NCBI GenBank assembly: GCA_020746875.1
Contig: JAGTJL010000001.1
Location: 62,001-126,000, forward strand
DNA from: Rhexocercosporidium sp. MPI-PUGE-AT-0058
Taxonomy: Eukaryota > Ascomycota > Leotiomycetes > Helotiales
Direction of reading: 5' to 3'
Length of the DNA stretch: 64,000 bases
The notes beneath the pieces are model-generated. The model was not told the origin of the DNA. It saw only the letters and a program-made list of their open reading frames with translations, and searched no databases. Made by a program: the position numbers and the translations under genes. Of this stretch, positions 34,688 to 46,896 are shown piece after piece (positions within the stretch are counted from its first letter, which is position 1; every line of letters begins with the position of its first letter).

Positions 34688-36485
34688 ATGTCTTCTACAG
34701 ATGAGAAGTTGGCCAGTGCAACGGCGACCCTGGCTGTAGATAGAGGCCAGAAGAAGATCTCCCACATGCCTACCGTCGAGGATGACGACGAGAGACTGTT
34801 GAATCAGATTGGATACACTCAGGTTAGCTGTCTCAAACCTACGCACTTACAACACTACTTATACTTCGTAGGACCTGAGTCGCCATTTCACAAAATGGTC
34901 CACTCTCTCGTATGCAATCTCCGTTCTTGGAGTTCTTGGATCAGTGCCAGCAACTTTCGGTAGCCCACTGAGCTTAGGGGGTCCAGCATCTTCAGTATGG
35001 GCGTGGTTTGTAGGTTCATTGATGGCTTGGTGTATCTCCTCGTCAGGTCAGTCCACCCCCTTGTCGAGGGGTTGATCGGCGTGTCTAACTTCCCTAGTTG
35101 CCGAACTCGTTTCGGCATATCCCACTGCGGGCGGCATGTACTTTGTCACCAGGAACGTTGTGCCTCCGGAACACGCAGCACTTTGGTCTTGGGTCATTGG
35201 GTGGTGTAATCTCCTTGGTCAGACTGCTGGAGTTGCAAGTGTCGGCTACACTGTCTCCCAGATGATACTAGCAGCAGCAAGTATGAACTCTGCCTTTGAT
35301 GGAGAGTCATACGCATACTCGCCGTAAGCATGAATTCTCAATAGAGCCATCATCTTAACTGAAATTCTTAGAACACCCCTCCAAATCGTCCTCCTCTCAA
35401 TCGGCCTCCTCATCATCTTTGGCATCATCTGTTCCCTAACCACCCACGCCCTCCACAAACTCGTCATCTGGTTCGCACCCATCAACATCATTGCCTCGAC
35501 AGCCATCTGCATCACCCTCCTCATCCTCACACCAAACAAGCAGCCCTTCTCCTGGGTGTTCGGTCATTTCACGAACGGTTCCGGGTGGGGAACGGGTTTC
35601 TCCTTCCTCCTCTCCTTCCTCTCCGTAGCATGGACAATGACAGACTACGACGGCACAACACACATGTCAGAAGAAACGCACGACGCCGCCATTCGCGGCC
35701 CGATGGCCATTCGGCACGCGGTGACAATCTCCGGAATCGTAGGCTGGATGCTAACAATAACCTTCTGCTTCTGCGTGCCCAACGTACCAGACGGCCTCCC
35801 AAACATGATAAGCACTCCAACCGGTCTCCCCGCTGCACAAATCTTCCTCAACGCGGGCGGCCAGAAGGGCGGCACCGTGATGTGGTTCTTCGTGATCCTC
35901 GTGCAGTTCTTCACGGGCTGCTCGGCCATGCTGGCAGATACCCGAATGGCGTATGCGTTTTCCCGCGATGGTGCGCTGCCGTTTTCGCCTTTCTTCGCGA
36001 AGGTCAACAAGGTAACTAATACGCCCATCAATGCCGTCTGGCTCATCGTGGTTTTCGCGTGCTGTCTCAATTTGATCGGTATTGGTTCTACGCAGACCAT
36101 TGTCGCGATCTTCAATATCACCGCCCCAGCTCTGGATTTATCCTACGCCTTCGTGATCCTCGCGCGTAACTACTACGCGAGCAGGATCACGTTCGTGCCT
36201 GGTCCCTTCACGTTGGGCAAGTGGCAGAAGGTGCTGAATGCTATTGCGGTGACTTGGGTGTTTTTCATTAGCGTCGTGTTGATGTTCCCGACTGTGAGGC
36301 CCGTCACGAGCACGAATATGAATTATGCGAGTGTGGTGGGGGCGTTCATTGCGGTGTTCAGCTTGGGCTGGTGGTGGGCTGGTGCGAGGACTACTTACAC
36401 GGGGCCGAAGACGAGGGATTTGTTGGGTGAGGAGGAGAGTCAGGAGGATGAAAGCGGTGGAAGGGATGAAGTCGAGTCGGAGTGA
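34688..36485 (+). CDS. APC-family amino acid / GABA / choline-type permease, 549 aa
   Basis: Four exons in agreeing phases: 34688-34822, 34872-35046, 35098-35323 and 35372-36485. The product is a 12-segment amino acid-polyamine-choline transporter. Landmarks are the first segment with SVLGVLGSVPATFGSPLSLGG, then SAYPTAGGMYFVTRNV, and the loop TMTDYDGTTHMSEETHDA, typical of the yeast UGA4/HNM1 branch. DTRMAYAFSRDGALPFS between segments 8 and 9 is also conserved. The acidic C-terminal tail (EEESQEDES) is cytoplasmic. A plasma-membrane importer is likely; the substrate (GABA, choline, amino acid) is not resolved. Confidence 0.92.
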
Positions 36486-36841
36486 TGTTTTCTTGATCTT
36501 GTTAGCAAGGACTTGGTAGGAGTCTGCTGAGAAATTAATGATGCTATAATGAAGTGTGTTTGGGAACCTGGGATTTGTTGGGTGATACACACACCCTGTG
36601 GTTAATAGATAAAGAAGAGTCAGTTCATGAATATGTCATCGTTTGGATATCATAGATACAGCTATCATTCTGTCTGCCATTTCAGGCTTCCCTTTTTTCC
36701 TTCGCGCAATTTCCCGCATCATCCCAGACTTTTTCCTTCGTCAAGCCGCTACTCCTAAAAAAGATGCTAACGCTATACCGCTCCAGATGTACCACCTTCA
36801 TATCGTACATTATCTTACACTGATACAAAATCAATGCCTCG
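36486..36841. other. Convergent intergenic spacer
   Basis: 3' regions of the permease and the histidine kinase. No gene is seen. Confidence 0.5.
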
Positions 36842-39800
36842 TCATTCAGCAGCAGGATTTCTCTTCCTCTCCACCCACTTAAGCAACATCTCCTCCAACC
36901 TCGCCTTCTCCACAGGCTTCGCGAGATAATCGTCCATACCCGCATCATGGCACTTCTCCCTATCGCCCTGGATGGCCGAAGCTGTCATAGCAATAACCGG
37001 TATATCCCTCAAATAACCTCTCGACCTCACCCTCATCACCTTTTCGGTCTCAATATTTTGGCTACACTGCTGCTTACTTTCTCCCGCCTCGTCTTCATCG
37101 ACGGGGCTCAACACTTTCGATTTGCCCTTGTATCCCGAGCTGTCCAGTTCAGGTCTGCGGTCTCCTTCTGAAGTTGCGAACACAACAGCTTCGTCTTCTT
37201 CTCGCGCATATTCGGTGCCGCTGCGGAGGATGCGCGTTGCTTCGTATCCATCCATGACTGGCATTTGCACGTCCATTAGGATTATGGAAGGGCGGGGTTG
37301 CGTAGTTGATGGCGAGAGGAGGTAGGACAGAGCTTCGCGCCCGTTCCAAACGGCTGTTACGGGGAAGCCTAGTTTGCGGATGTTTTTGATGGCGATGGTC
37401 TGGTTTATCGGACTGTAAGTTGTTAGTCTATCACAGTTGATGCACCAGGGACGAGACGTACTTATCCTCTACAACGAGGATATGAGTTTGACTCCTCTGC
37501 TCTGAGGACAGTTGTGAAACAGGAGGGAGGTTGCTGTCGGCTGATCCATGCCAGGAGGATGTTCCTGAGGGTGGATGATAACTTGCCGTAACACTACTTG
37601 AGATTTGCTGATTCAACAGGTCTTGGTTTATGGAGCGATGAATCAGAGGTGTCGTCCATGATGGGACCTTGGTGAGTGGCGCAAGGCGGATTCCTGGAAT
37701 AGGGGATGATGAGCATTCATCAATTCGAGGATCTCGATGCCTGGCGGACATTTTGAAAGGTATTATGAAGGTGGCTTTGCTTCCGACATTTGGCTGTGAC
37801 TCTAAGTGTATGGAGCCGTCCATCAAGGTAGCGAGCTTCAATTGTCAGCCACCGTTCAATTACAGGCGGAACCACCAGGAGATTGTGGAAAGCTTACGTT
37901 TTTCGAAATAGTCAAACCCAGACCTGTACCCCCATATAAACGAGCGGTTGACGAGTCACCTTGACTGAATGGTTTGAACAGCTTGTCAAGTACCGACTGT
38001 TCGATTCCAATTCCGGTATCCTCAATCAAAAACTGGACCTTTATCGTGTCTTGACCAGACTCGTCAGGTTCAATCAGCGTCGACGTAACCGTCAACTTCA
38101 CCGAACCTTGCTTGGTAAACTTGAGTGCATTCGTAAGAAGGTTCGATAAGACTTGTCGAGTCCGTCCCGGATCCCCAATGACCTCGAGATCCTCATCCAT
38201 GAAGTTGTCGTACACAAACTCGAGGCCTTTCTGATCTGCAAACATTGCGAGTAATTTGCAGAGCTCGCCGACGGTTGACGAGAGATTGAATGGTACTTTC
38301 TCGATGTCGAGACGCCCGCTTTCAATTTTCGAAAAATCCAGGATATCATTGACAATAGTGAGGAGTGCTTTAGCGGAGAGATGAATGCTACTGACGTATT
38401 CTCGTTGTTCTGCGGTCAAAGTTTCGTCGTCGCTGAGTAGCTCTACCATTCCAATGACACCCTGCAGGCCATTAGCAGACATTATCTAATACCAGCAGAA
38501 AAACTAACTGCTGTAGGCGTCCTCAACTCGTGCGACATCTGTAGTGATCAGTAAAAGCACACTGCCAGGAAGATGGCGCTTACATTGGCCAGAAACTGGC
38601 TCTTCATTTGGTTCGAATCTTTCGCGGCTTGCTCTTTCATCATCAATCGAGCGTTATCCAGTTCCAAGGCCGTTCGTGCTTTCATATCCGTTACATCAAT
38701 ACTCAGCACTAGCGCACCTTTCACAGCTGGTTCCTGTCCTCCGTCAACAGTGTTATGCTCAAGCTCGGCAACAACACGGGTTCGATACACTCTCCCCCCA
38801 ATGAGGTCTTCGGATTGGGCTACTCCTACTTTTCCATCCAGGATGGCGAGGATGTTTTTCTCGTAACCTAAATATGCAATCAGCTAAACACCATCGACGA
38901 GGTAATGGGGCTATGGACCAGGGATCCCTCCTGGCTGCGTACTTTGGGCGATGACGATAGCATCCTGACCGATAAGACTTGACTTGTTGTTCACATCATA
39001 AACATTCGTGTTAGCATTCCAACGCATACCTCCTTCCGCCATCGTAATAATCTTATCCTTGTTGATTGAGAACAAGTTGACTTCGGCATGGGCGAGCACG
39101 GTTAAGACTTGAAGTTTGTTTCTTGCAGCCTCGATCCTTGCCATAACAAGATCGTGAATGTCGGTATTTGTCCCGTACCATTTCAAGATTTTCCCATCCT
39201 CGCCTCGGAGGGGCCAGGCGCGAGCAAGCATCCATCTGTAATTGCCATCATGTCGACGATATCGGACCTCCATATCGCATTCCTTACCTTCGATCCTATG
39301 GTATTTCCAACTGTCCAGGAGTTTAGGCAAGTCCTCTGGATGAATTGCTACCTGAAATCCAACCCCTACGGATTCTTCTTTCGTGAGACCGGTGAACTCA
39401 TACCACTAAATGGTCAGCCATGCCATGACGCTGACAAGGAGAGAAAGCTCACCCTATCTGAGAACCAATCACACAAACCATCCGTAGTCGTCGTCCACAC
39501 TAAATGTGGCATGAAGTTGCAAATTGTCTCGTGGCTTTGCAGGCGGCGTTGCTGCTGGTCTACGAGGAAGTCCGAGTACACTTGCAGATCTCTGCACCAG
39601 CATATACCACCCATAAACTCCCCAGTGTCATCGTCGTAGAGACACTCTCCATCAACGCTCATCACGAGCCTATCCCCAGTCATAGCATGGATAAGGCCAC
39701 ATCGGTAGCCTGTGAACGGCTTCTTGGCCTGCACCAGTCTCATGCCAGGAAACTCGGATGGCTCTAGTTGCTTTTCGAAATGTTCATCCCAGATTTCTAA

Positions 39801-40523
39801 CGTCGTACGGAGACTCAATCCATCACATCCGTCAGTACCACCCATTAGATCTTCAAGCACTTCTCTGGCCTTTTTGTTCGTCAGATAGAACTGCTCGTCT
39901 TTTGTAAGGATGAAGCCAGCCACATTACAGCTGTCAAACACAGCCTTTTTAATCTTTGGGATGTCCCTCCAGCATTCAGGTATATCTCGATCCGTTGGCT
40001 CCAGCTTGGCTAAAACCCCTTCTGTGGTAGGTAATTGATCATCATATCGTGGGTTCAAACTCTTCTCGATGTGAGGAGACCGTTCAAAACTGAGCATAAA
40101 ATACACTCCATCATCAGCGGTCAAGATGGACACCAAGACTTGGAAATGCCGCTCTGCAAAGCTTAGACCCGGGGTCGACACCACAGCGTCAAACTCATCT
40201 ACGGGCCCGTCATTCCCCTCCAGAACAGCTTGATCATGAGCAGCCGCAAGTCTTGCCAGCACCACGTCCCATTTCCGATTATACAGCAATTTGATTCCCA
40301 GATCCACCGGGGCCCGACCCAGTACTCCTTTCTCCGGTGGCTGTATTGGATCTCCAGATCCTAGTATTCGCTCCGCCGCTCGATTTACAAAGACAGTTGT
40401 TCGATGTGGTGACAAGACGAGTATTGGTGTAGGTAAGTGCCTGAGAACGGCGACTTGCAAGTCCATGCTGGAGAACGATCTCGACGGTTTGCTCTCGGAG
40501 ACGGCACTCGATCCTGGGAGCAT
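36842..40523 (-). CDS. Hybrid histidine kinase with PAS sensor region (PAS-HisKA-HATPase-REC), 1126 aa
   Basis: Seven exons: 40523-39453, 39405-38919, 38867-38584, 38538-38509, 38461-37898, 37835-37462 and 37412-36842; every phase agrees. PAS-like domains occupy roughly residues 25-300 and 340-480 (WFSDRWYEFTGLTKEES, then RYRRHDGNYRWM with a following PAC). A further sensor-like part lies at 490-600. The H box MSHELRTPT has the phospho-acceptor His617. The ATPase domain shows the N box NLLTNALKFT, EDTGIGIEQ and YGGTGLGLTISKN. The receiver has VVED near 935, the phospho-acceptor Asp984 in LMDVQMPVMDG, Thr in AMTAS and Lys in LAKPV, with an about 70-residue insertion. It signals through a phosphorelay, probably to Ypd1 and a response regulator. 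No membrane segments are seen, so it is cytoplasmic. The ATG at 40523 is the only one downstream of the in-frame stop that precedes the PAS region. Confidence 0.93.
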
Positions 40524-43500
40524 AGTGCATGAGACACCCAAATGCGAAATCCAAGACAGATTACAGATCCAAATCCGAGGAGGTTGTCGTCTTTCTGCGT
40601 CGTGATGGTTCTTCTAGCACGGCAAATGCTTTCCTTTCTTTTTCAAAGGCAAAGAGTCGAGAACCTCATGGTCTCCTAATCTGCCTCGACTCGCTCTCCA
40701 CACATAGCTGGTGCCATAGCCAGCATGGCAGATTCGTCTGGTCTTGATTCAGCAATAGCTGTTGAAGTTGTAGTTGTCGTTGAAGGTATTGCAAGTCGGC
40801 TTCCAGCCTGATCAACTGTACTCAATTCTCCATGTAGCCAGCCGCCAGAAGAGCCGCCAACTGGAACAGGATAGGATACCTCCGTAGGGTAGGACAGGAC
40901 GGTTCCACCGCCCAAGTTCTCATGGCCTCCCAGTCGCAGTCATCACCAGTTATTAGCTCCAGTACCCGTAGTAGTGCAAGTTCTAGTCCACCAAGACCAA
41001 ATCAAGTCTCAGAGGTCCACGCTCAAACCCACAGCATATCTCCACTCCTAGTCCGCTCCACAGCTGACCCGAGGGAGGATCTCAACTGAGCTGAACTTAC
41101 CTAGTACTCCCTGTAATGTATACATCACTGTCCCGTCCTGTCCTTCGGCTTCCAGGCGGCTCAGAGGGTCACAGACCGCGCACATGATCGACATGGTGAC
41201 GATAAGTCCAGCGGCCGTTGGGGGCTCCAGGGGTTCTAGACTTCCAGAACAACCCAGGTAGTTACCTTTTCTGGAAGGACAACGCAAGCAAGGGCCCAGG
41301 AGGAAAGCTTAGGGAGGGGCGGACAGTAGGGGGTTGGCCTATGGAGGCTAAGCTGGGAGTTAGCTGGGAGCTGACTGGGTGTTAGTGATGGTGTTGATGT
41401 TGTCAAGTAGGTAGGTTGGACCCTGATGTAGATCGCTTGTTATGCTTCGGCTATGACATCAGCGGATGCTCGAGGAATGTCCGTGTCCGAGTCAGATTCG
41501 GAACCGAAGCGAGTGCAAGGCTAGGCCAGGTAAACAACAACGTCTGAGCGAATCCCATCTGGTCTGTTAATTGAACTGGGTAGAAGTATCAGCACCATTA
41601 TCTACGATAAAATGACTTGATAGACCCTTGAAATGCATTTGAAGCATATCGCTGCATTCTACTCGTAGTACTTCTACTCTAGAGTCTGTAGTTCATGTCG
41701 TCATCCACATCCACATCCTTCTCCCTCACACCACACGGCTGGGGTACACTGCTCGAGTCCCAGTGTACCACCCAGCAAGCAAGCGCCGGAAGCCCGGGCA
41801 CACATCCGGTCCCTTTCGGAAGGTTACTCAAACCTTTTTACGCCTGTTAATCTGCTAGCAAGCATCCTGTGCTACAGCAATGCTATTCTGTCAAGACGCG
41901 GGACAGGGCATGGCAAACAGGATGTTGTTGAAACATGGCGGTGACACAGACTCTGTGCGGTGATTCAATGTCCCTCTTATTGTCGTATGCGTAATCTTAT
42001 ACGCTTGAATATGAGGTTCTATGCATTTTAAGTTCCGGTATGTAAGAAGGGGGATATGAGCTATTGTAGCTTTGAGAATTGATGCAGGCGGTACTTGAAT
42101 TCCGAGAATCAGTAGTTTCATCGCAAACTTCCAAAAGACGACGGTAAACGGGACATGGGATTGCAGTCCACTGCATTGTTTCCGAAAGTTGTGTAGGGCT
42201 GATACCCCTCACAGAATACCTCCGTCCCACCCGCTCACACACAGAAGCTTATATAAGATATCCCTCAACAAGTTTTGTCACCCATAAACGTAGTCTCAAA
42301 CTCAATCATCGGCTGCGTATCACGTCTTCTATGTCCAATAGATAGAATTGTTACATCACCTTTTCTTTCCTCCAGAACTCTACTCAAACTCAATCTCGAT
42401 ACTTTTCGTTTCCGTTTTGGCTTTTAAGGTTGTCGTTGTATATGCCCTTTGGGTAAATGATCAGATCACCTTGATCTGTCGCACGCTTCATCTTGCCGTT
42501 TTGTTTACCGAAGTACCACTCCGGCCAAGCCCGTCTTTACATATGAACAGCAGAATCCTGAATATCCGGGTGACAGGATGATTAATCTTCTGGAGTTCCT
42601 TGGTAGTGTTGCAAACGAAAGCGCCCAACCCTGTGACTACAAACAGAATTTTTTTTTTGGCGTAGACCGACTATACGCGGCACGCTAGCTATCGCTGATT
42701 TGACACGAGGAGATACCTCCGTACAATCAGATGTCTGAAAGTCCATCTACGATTTGCTAGGCTAATCGCTGTCTGATCACCTATTCTTCTCTTCTTTCCT
42801 CTCCCATTCGACGGGTTACAGCTCCGGAGCCTAAACTCATATATACTTTCGCAAAGCTGACGGCTGGTCTTCACTACCATAGCCTATCAGCATCTAGAAA
42901 CCTGTTACTTGGTTATGGGCCCGGCACGGTAGCGATATCACTCCGTTATTGGAGAATCGAAAAGGACTCTCTGTCCGTGCGTCTCTTTAGGAACAAAACA
43001 AAGTTCGGTCGAAAAGACTCGAGGAAGAGGGTAAGTCAAGCGAGGAAAGTGCCACCATCTGAGCGTATGTCGTCTCGTTTCTACGCGTAGACCTTCAGCG
43101 CTTTGAATGAGTGGTTTGAGAGATTTTTCTATTGCGGATGAGGTTGCGTCGAATGAAAATAGGCTTTGATTCTGTAGCTCGGACTGTAGGGGATATATTC
43201 TGAGAGGTGCTGAACGCGATGTGAACCGAGATTGACACAGGTGGTAGTGATTGATTTGGATGATATGTCTTTAGTATATATATTGAAAGGATGTAATGAG
43301 TTCTGCATTGCGGGAAATAGCGGCTTGTAAAATCTTTGAGATTAATGTTTTGGAAGAACGTTTCGGGACAGAATGGATGAATAACTAATTCGAGAACTGA
43401 ATAGGTAAACATGTAAATAATTTCAAGATTCGCCTGGCCCATGCATGTGTACTGTAGCATGACCCAACTCCGCCAACTCATTAAACACAAAAGATAAGAT

Positions 43501-43645
43501 AAATAACAACAAAAAGAGTAAGTCAACAACCAAAGTCTACCCCGCCTCACACTCCAATCCCAATGCACCCCAACCAAGTTCAAGCCCGCACAAAAACCCA
43601 AGAATCTCAGCTGTCCTGTAAACCATCCATTAATCTGTCGATATA
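40524..43645. other. Intergenic region, 3.1 kb
   Basis: Upstream of the histidine kinase and downstream of the VOC-domain gene. Frames are short and have no family features. Homopolymer T occurs near 42650. It may contain a long regulatory leader for the kinase; nothing else is recognised. Confidence 0.45.
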
Positions 43646-45337
43646 TCACATCCCCTCCACTCTAACCATGACCCCACATAACACCCCCGCGGGGCCTCTA
43701 ACGTGCATCCTCTCTCTCAAGCGTTCCCTTTCCCTCTTACTCCCCACAGAGCTCACACTATCGCTTGGCGCCACGCTCGCCGCATATCCGCCTCCAGAGG
43801 CCATACTGCGCGGTAAGGGGACCTGCCGCGCGCTCATGACGGTCGAGGGCGGGAGGGGGACTTGGCGTGCTGAGACGGTGCTTCTCCTCTCTCTATCTCT
43901 GTCTCGACCACCATCGCGATCACGATCACGTTCAGAGATGTAACTCTTACGATCGACGTCCACTTCCCGCGCATCAGGTGGCTGAGGCACGATTCGGATA
44001 GTAGACGAACTGACTCTCGAGCTAGGCGGTTGAGGCACAGCCGGCTTAATGGTGCTGGCGGAGTGATGGCTCCTGGCTGACATATATTCGCTTTCCGCTT
44101 CTCTTTCTCTATCTCTCGGACTTTCTCTCCTTCTTTCCCTCTCTACACTCGAGCCAGATCCGCTTCCAGATCCAGACTTCCTCGTTCGATGACTGACGTG
44201 AGAAGCCGGACTGCGATCCCTGCTCGGTGCGGGTAGGATGGTAAGAGGACGTTCATAGTGCTTGCTGACTTCGCTTCCTTCTCGCTCTTTCCCACCACTG
44301 CGTCGAGAGCGTGTACTCACATGACTGCGCTCTTCTATCCTCGCAAGCTCAGGCTGTGCGGCGATCCTAGCTGGCGGCGCAGCGATGGTGTATTGTACAT
44401 ATCTCGGCTGGACATCTCTGTCTCTAGCACGTTCAGAGACGTAGCTGCGTGCGGGTATGGTGCGCGTCTCAACCACCCGCTCGCGGTCTTCCATGCGGAT
44501 CGGCTCGTGGGTGTATTGCGGTGCTGAGGATCGCCGAATGGTGCTTGATGACGGCGGCGATTCGGAACGTGTCATGGCGTAAGCGAATGCTGCGCCAGCA
44601 GCAGCGCCGAGGAGTGTGCCTAAGACAGCCTTCCCGCTTATACCTTTCGACGCAGCTTCCTTGCGTTCGCGCTCCCGCTCGGCTTGAGAGTAGTGCTCCG
44701 TTGTTACCGTTTCTCTTCGGACGAGACGCATGGGTCGTTCACGGCCGAAATCAGATGGGAAGGTGTCTGCTCGTCGGAATGTGCCTGGGCCGGCTTGTTC
44801 TTCTCCTCGATAGGAGACTTGTGAGCCGGCTTGGGAGCCTGAAATGCTGCGGGCAACATCCTGCTGCCATTCGAGTACCCGTTTACTCTCTTTGTCTAGG
44901 CCAGCTGGTTCAATGGCTAGTGTGTCGTGGGGGTTTGAGCCCTGTGCTCGCGTGCTATAGACTGCTTCGATCATATTGCCATCAAAATCTCGCGTAAGAG
45001 CTCGTTCCTCATCATCACCTTGATCGAATGTGTTCTCTCCCCTCCCTCGATCTTGATTCAGGAGTTGGCTCTTGCCGTGGAAGTCGTAGACTGCTTTCGG
45101 GCTTGGAGCAGATAGCGTGATATGTGACAGGCGGGGGTGAGCTGCCTGGGAGACGGTGAAGACTGTGACTTTTCGAGGACCCGAAGAGGTTGGTTGAACG
45201 TATCCGAAATGAAGACAAGCTGGGGAAACTGGGGTTGCTGAGAGGAACTGTAGTCCAAGAGGTTGTGTGAGGGATCCGTAGAAGGAGGCGGCGGAGGGGA
45301 GATGCGCGACTTGTATTAAAGGCGGGTCGGTCGCCAT
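43646..45337 (-). CDS. VOC (glyoxalase-like) domain fused to glycine-zipper segment and Arg/Asp/Ser-rich disordered tail, 563 aa
   Basis: Residues about 5-130 look like a glyoxalase/bleomycin-resistance (VOC) fold. This is seen in IQVAHLPSAASFYGSLTQPLGLQFL, AVYDFHGKS, and RDFDGNMIEAVY, the usual final strand. After a linker, residues 233-256 (KAVLGTLLGAAAGAAFAYAM) form a glycine-zipper hydrophobic segment. The C-terminal 300 residues are disordered and charged, with Arg-Asp/Arg-Glu and Ser repeats such as SERDRDRD. Tail motifs VSARQVPLP and PQPPSSR recur. Enzymatic activity is doubtful. A membrane or scaffold role is speculation. The ATG at 45337 starts the VOC domain; upstream in-frame sequence opens only with TTG. 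Confidence 0.72.
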   Translation of the reverse strand: MATDPPLIQVAHLPSAASFYGSLTQPLGLQFLSATPVSPACLHFGYVQPTSSGPRKVTVFTVSQAAHPRLSHITLSAPSPKAVYDFHGKSQLLNQDRGRGENTFDQGDDEERALTRDFDGNMIEAVYSTRAQGSNPHDTLAIEPAGLDKESKRVLEWQQDVARSISGSQAGSQVSYRGEEQAGPGTFRRADTFPSDFGRERPMRLVRRETVTTEHYSQAERERERKEAASKGISGKAVLGTLLGAAAGAAFAYAMTRSESPPSSSTIRRSSAPQYTHEPIRMEDRERVVETRTIPARSYVSERARDRDVQPRYVQYTIAAPPARIAAQPELARIEERSHVSTRSRRSGGKEREGSEVSKHYERPLTILPAPSRDRSPASHVSHRTRKSGSGSGSGSSVERERRRESPRDREREAESEYMSARSHHSASTIKPAVPQPPSSRVSSSTIRIVPQPPDAREVDVDRKSYISERDRDRDGGRDRDRERRSTVSARQVPLPPSTVMSARQVPLPRSMASGGGYAASVAPSDSVSSVGSKRERERLRERMHVRGPAGVLCGVMVRVEGM

Positions 45338-46896
45338 GTTGGAAAAGCGATGCAAAACGAAAGATGGGGGACGGCTCGTGCCGGTAGAAAAAGCAATCAC
45401 TCCGCAAACCAAATGACGGGGATCGGGAAAATTTGAGGTCAGGGTTTTGCAATGAGATGTTAGTCCCGAAGATCTTGAGGTGGGAGGCTGAGGGATGACG
45501 ATATGTACTGTAGATCTGGGACGACAGAAGAATTGTAGAAGGTATTGAGGTTTTCCCTACCCGCGGTCTGACGAAGTTATGTATGAAATGCAGTACAGCT
45601 GACAACACGAGACAAGACGAGATGAGATGAGGCGAGTCAAGCACCTGCAGATGCAGCTCACACTTATGCTCACCAGTTAAAGAGGTAAGTGGTAGACAAG
45701 TAAGATATTGAGATGTTCAGTGCGCTGTGCTATCCACTTACAGCAACACCATACGACTGGTCCCCTTTCAGTGCTCCTCGAGGCTGTGACCTGGTTACCA
45801 GTCGTTGGGTCGGCCACGACCGCCTGCACAATCTATGTACTTTACCTCATGTACTCACTCCCAGCAACTGCCCGCTGCAGCACCGCATAGCAGCGACATC
45901 GCCATGGCACGATCCACAGTTGGGCAACAGACAGGCACAAACGCAGGTGGCGGGTCTTCTGAACCCCCGTCGCCTTTCTCCCATCATGCCACGTTTCTCG
46001 AGCGAGTTACTGGGCCGAAGCGGTTGATCTCCCGATAAGTCGTTAGATGCGTGTGGGTGCATATGTGCGCTCGCCTCGAGTCTGCGATTGGGTCTGGAGG
46101 TGCAGTCGTCGTCGAATAGGGTCGCGCCCCTGCGGCCATTCGATGGATTTGGTGGGGAATCTCGTCAAGGCGGAAGAGAGGAACAAATGACAGCTGGAGA
46201 AGAGATGAATCTGTGGCTTTCGATCAGTATGAAACCATTGCGTATGGTTACTCTCGCATGTGACTCCGAATAGATATATGATAGTCCCATTTCATGTCCA
46301 CGTAAGGATTTTCAGGGCGATCAGAAGGCTTTGACCAGTCATTGAATGGATCCTCTTATTTTTGTGTGCTCCTCCCGAATCGATCTCTGGCTACACGAGG
46401 TTTTCTATACATGAGGCTAGATCGATCGATACTAGCGAATGGTGTGAGAAGCTAATTGAGCCCAACGACCGGACTTGCGCTGAAGCGATTCAGCTAGTGG
46501 ACCCAGCGAAATATCCAGCAAGATATCCAACTCGCAAAGGGGACTGCCAGAAGCTACTGAGCCTCTGGATTATAAAGACAAAAGAGATGTAGGACCAAGT
46601 TGAGTTGGCCTACGAAGACGACTAAAGCGTCTTGGATCTGATGTTGAACGCCTGATCTTTTGTGTTGTAAAAAGAACGACTGAGCACACAGACACCCAAG
46701 CCCGGCGACCCAAGGTAGAACAGACGATGTTAGGATCGTTGTTGTACCGCAGGTCCCGCTTTCACCTTTGAAATCGACCAATCTCCCTCCTTGCCTTCCA
46801 CCTGATTCGAAATGTTGACCGAACCGCTCCGTTATCGTTGTCGGTTGATTTGACCGGGGCATTCGGTTCTGGGGGGTTGTCGAACAACGAGGCTGA
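45338..46896. other. Intergenic region, 1.6 kb
   Basis: Between the VOC-domain gene and EMG1. Only short unsupported frames are present. No gene is recognised. Confidence 0.5.
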
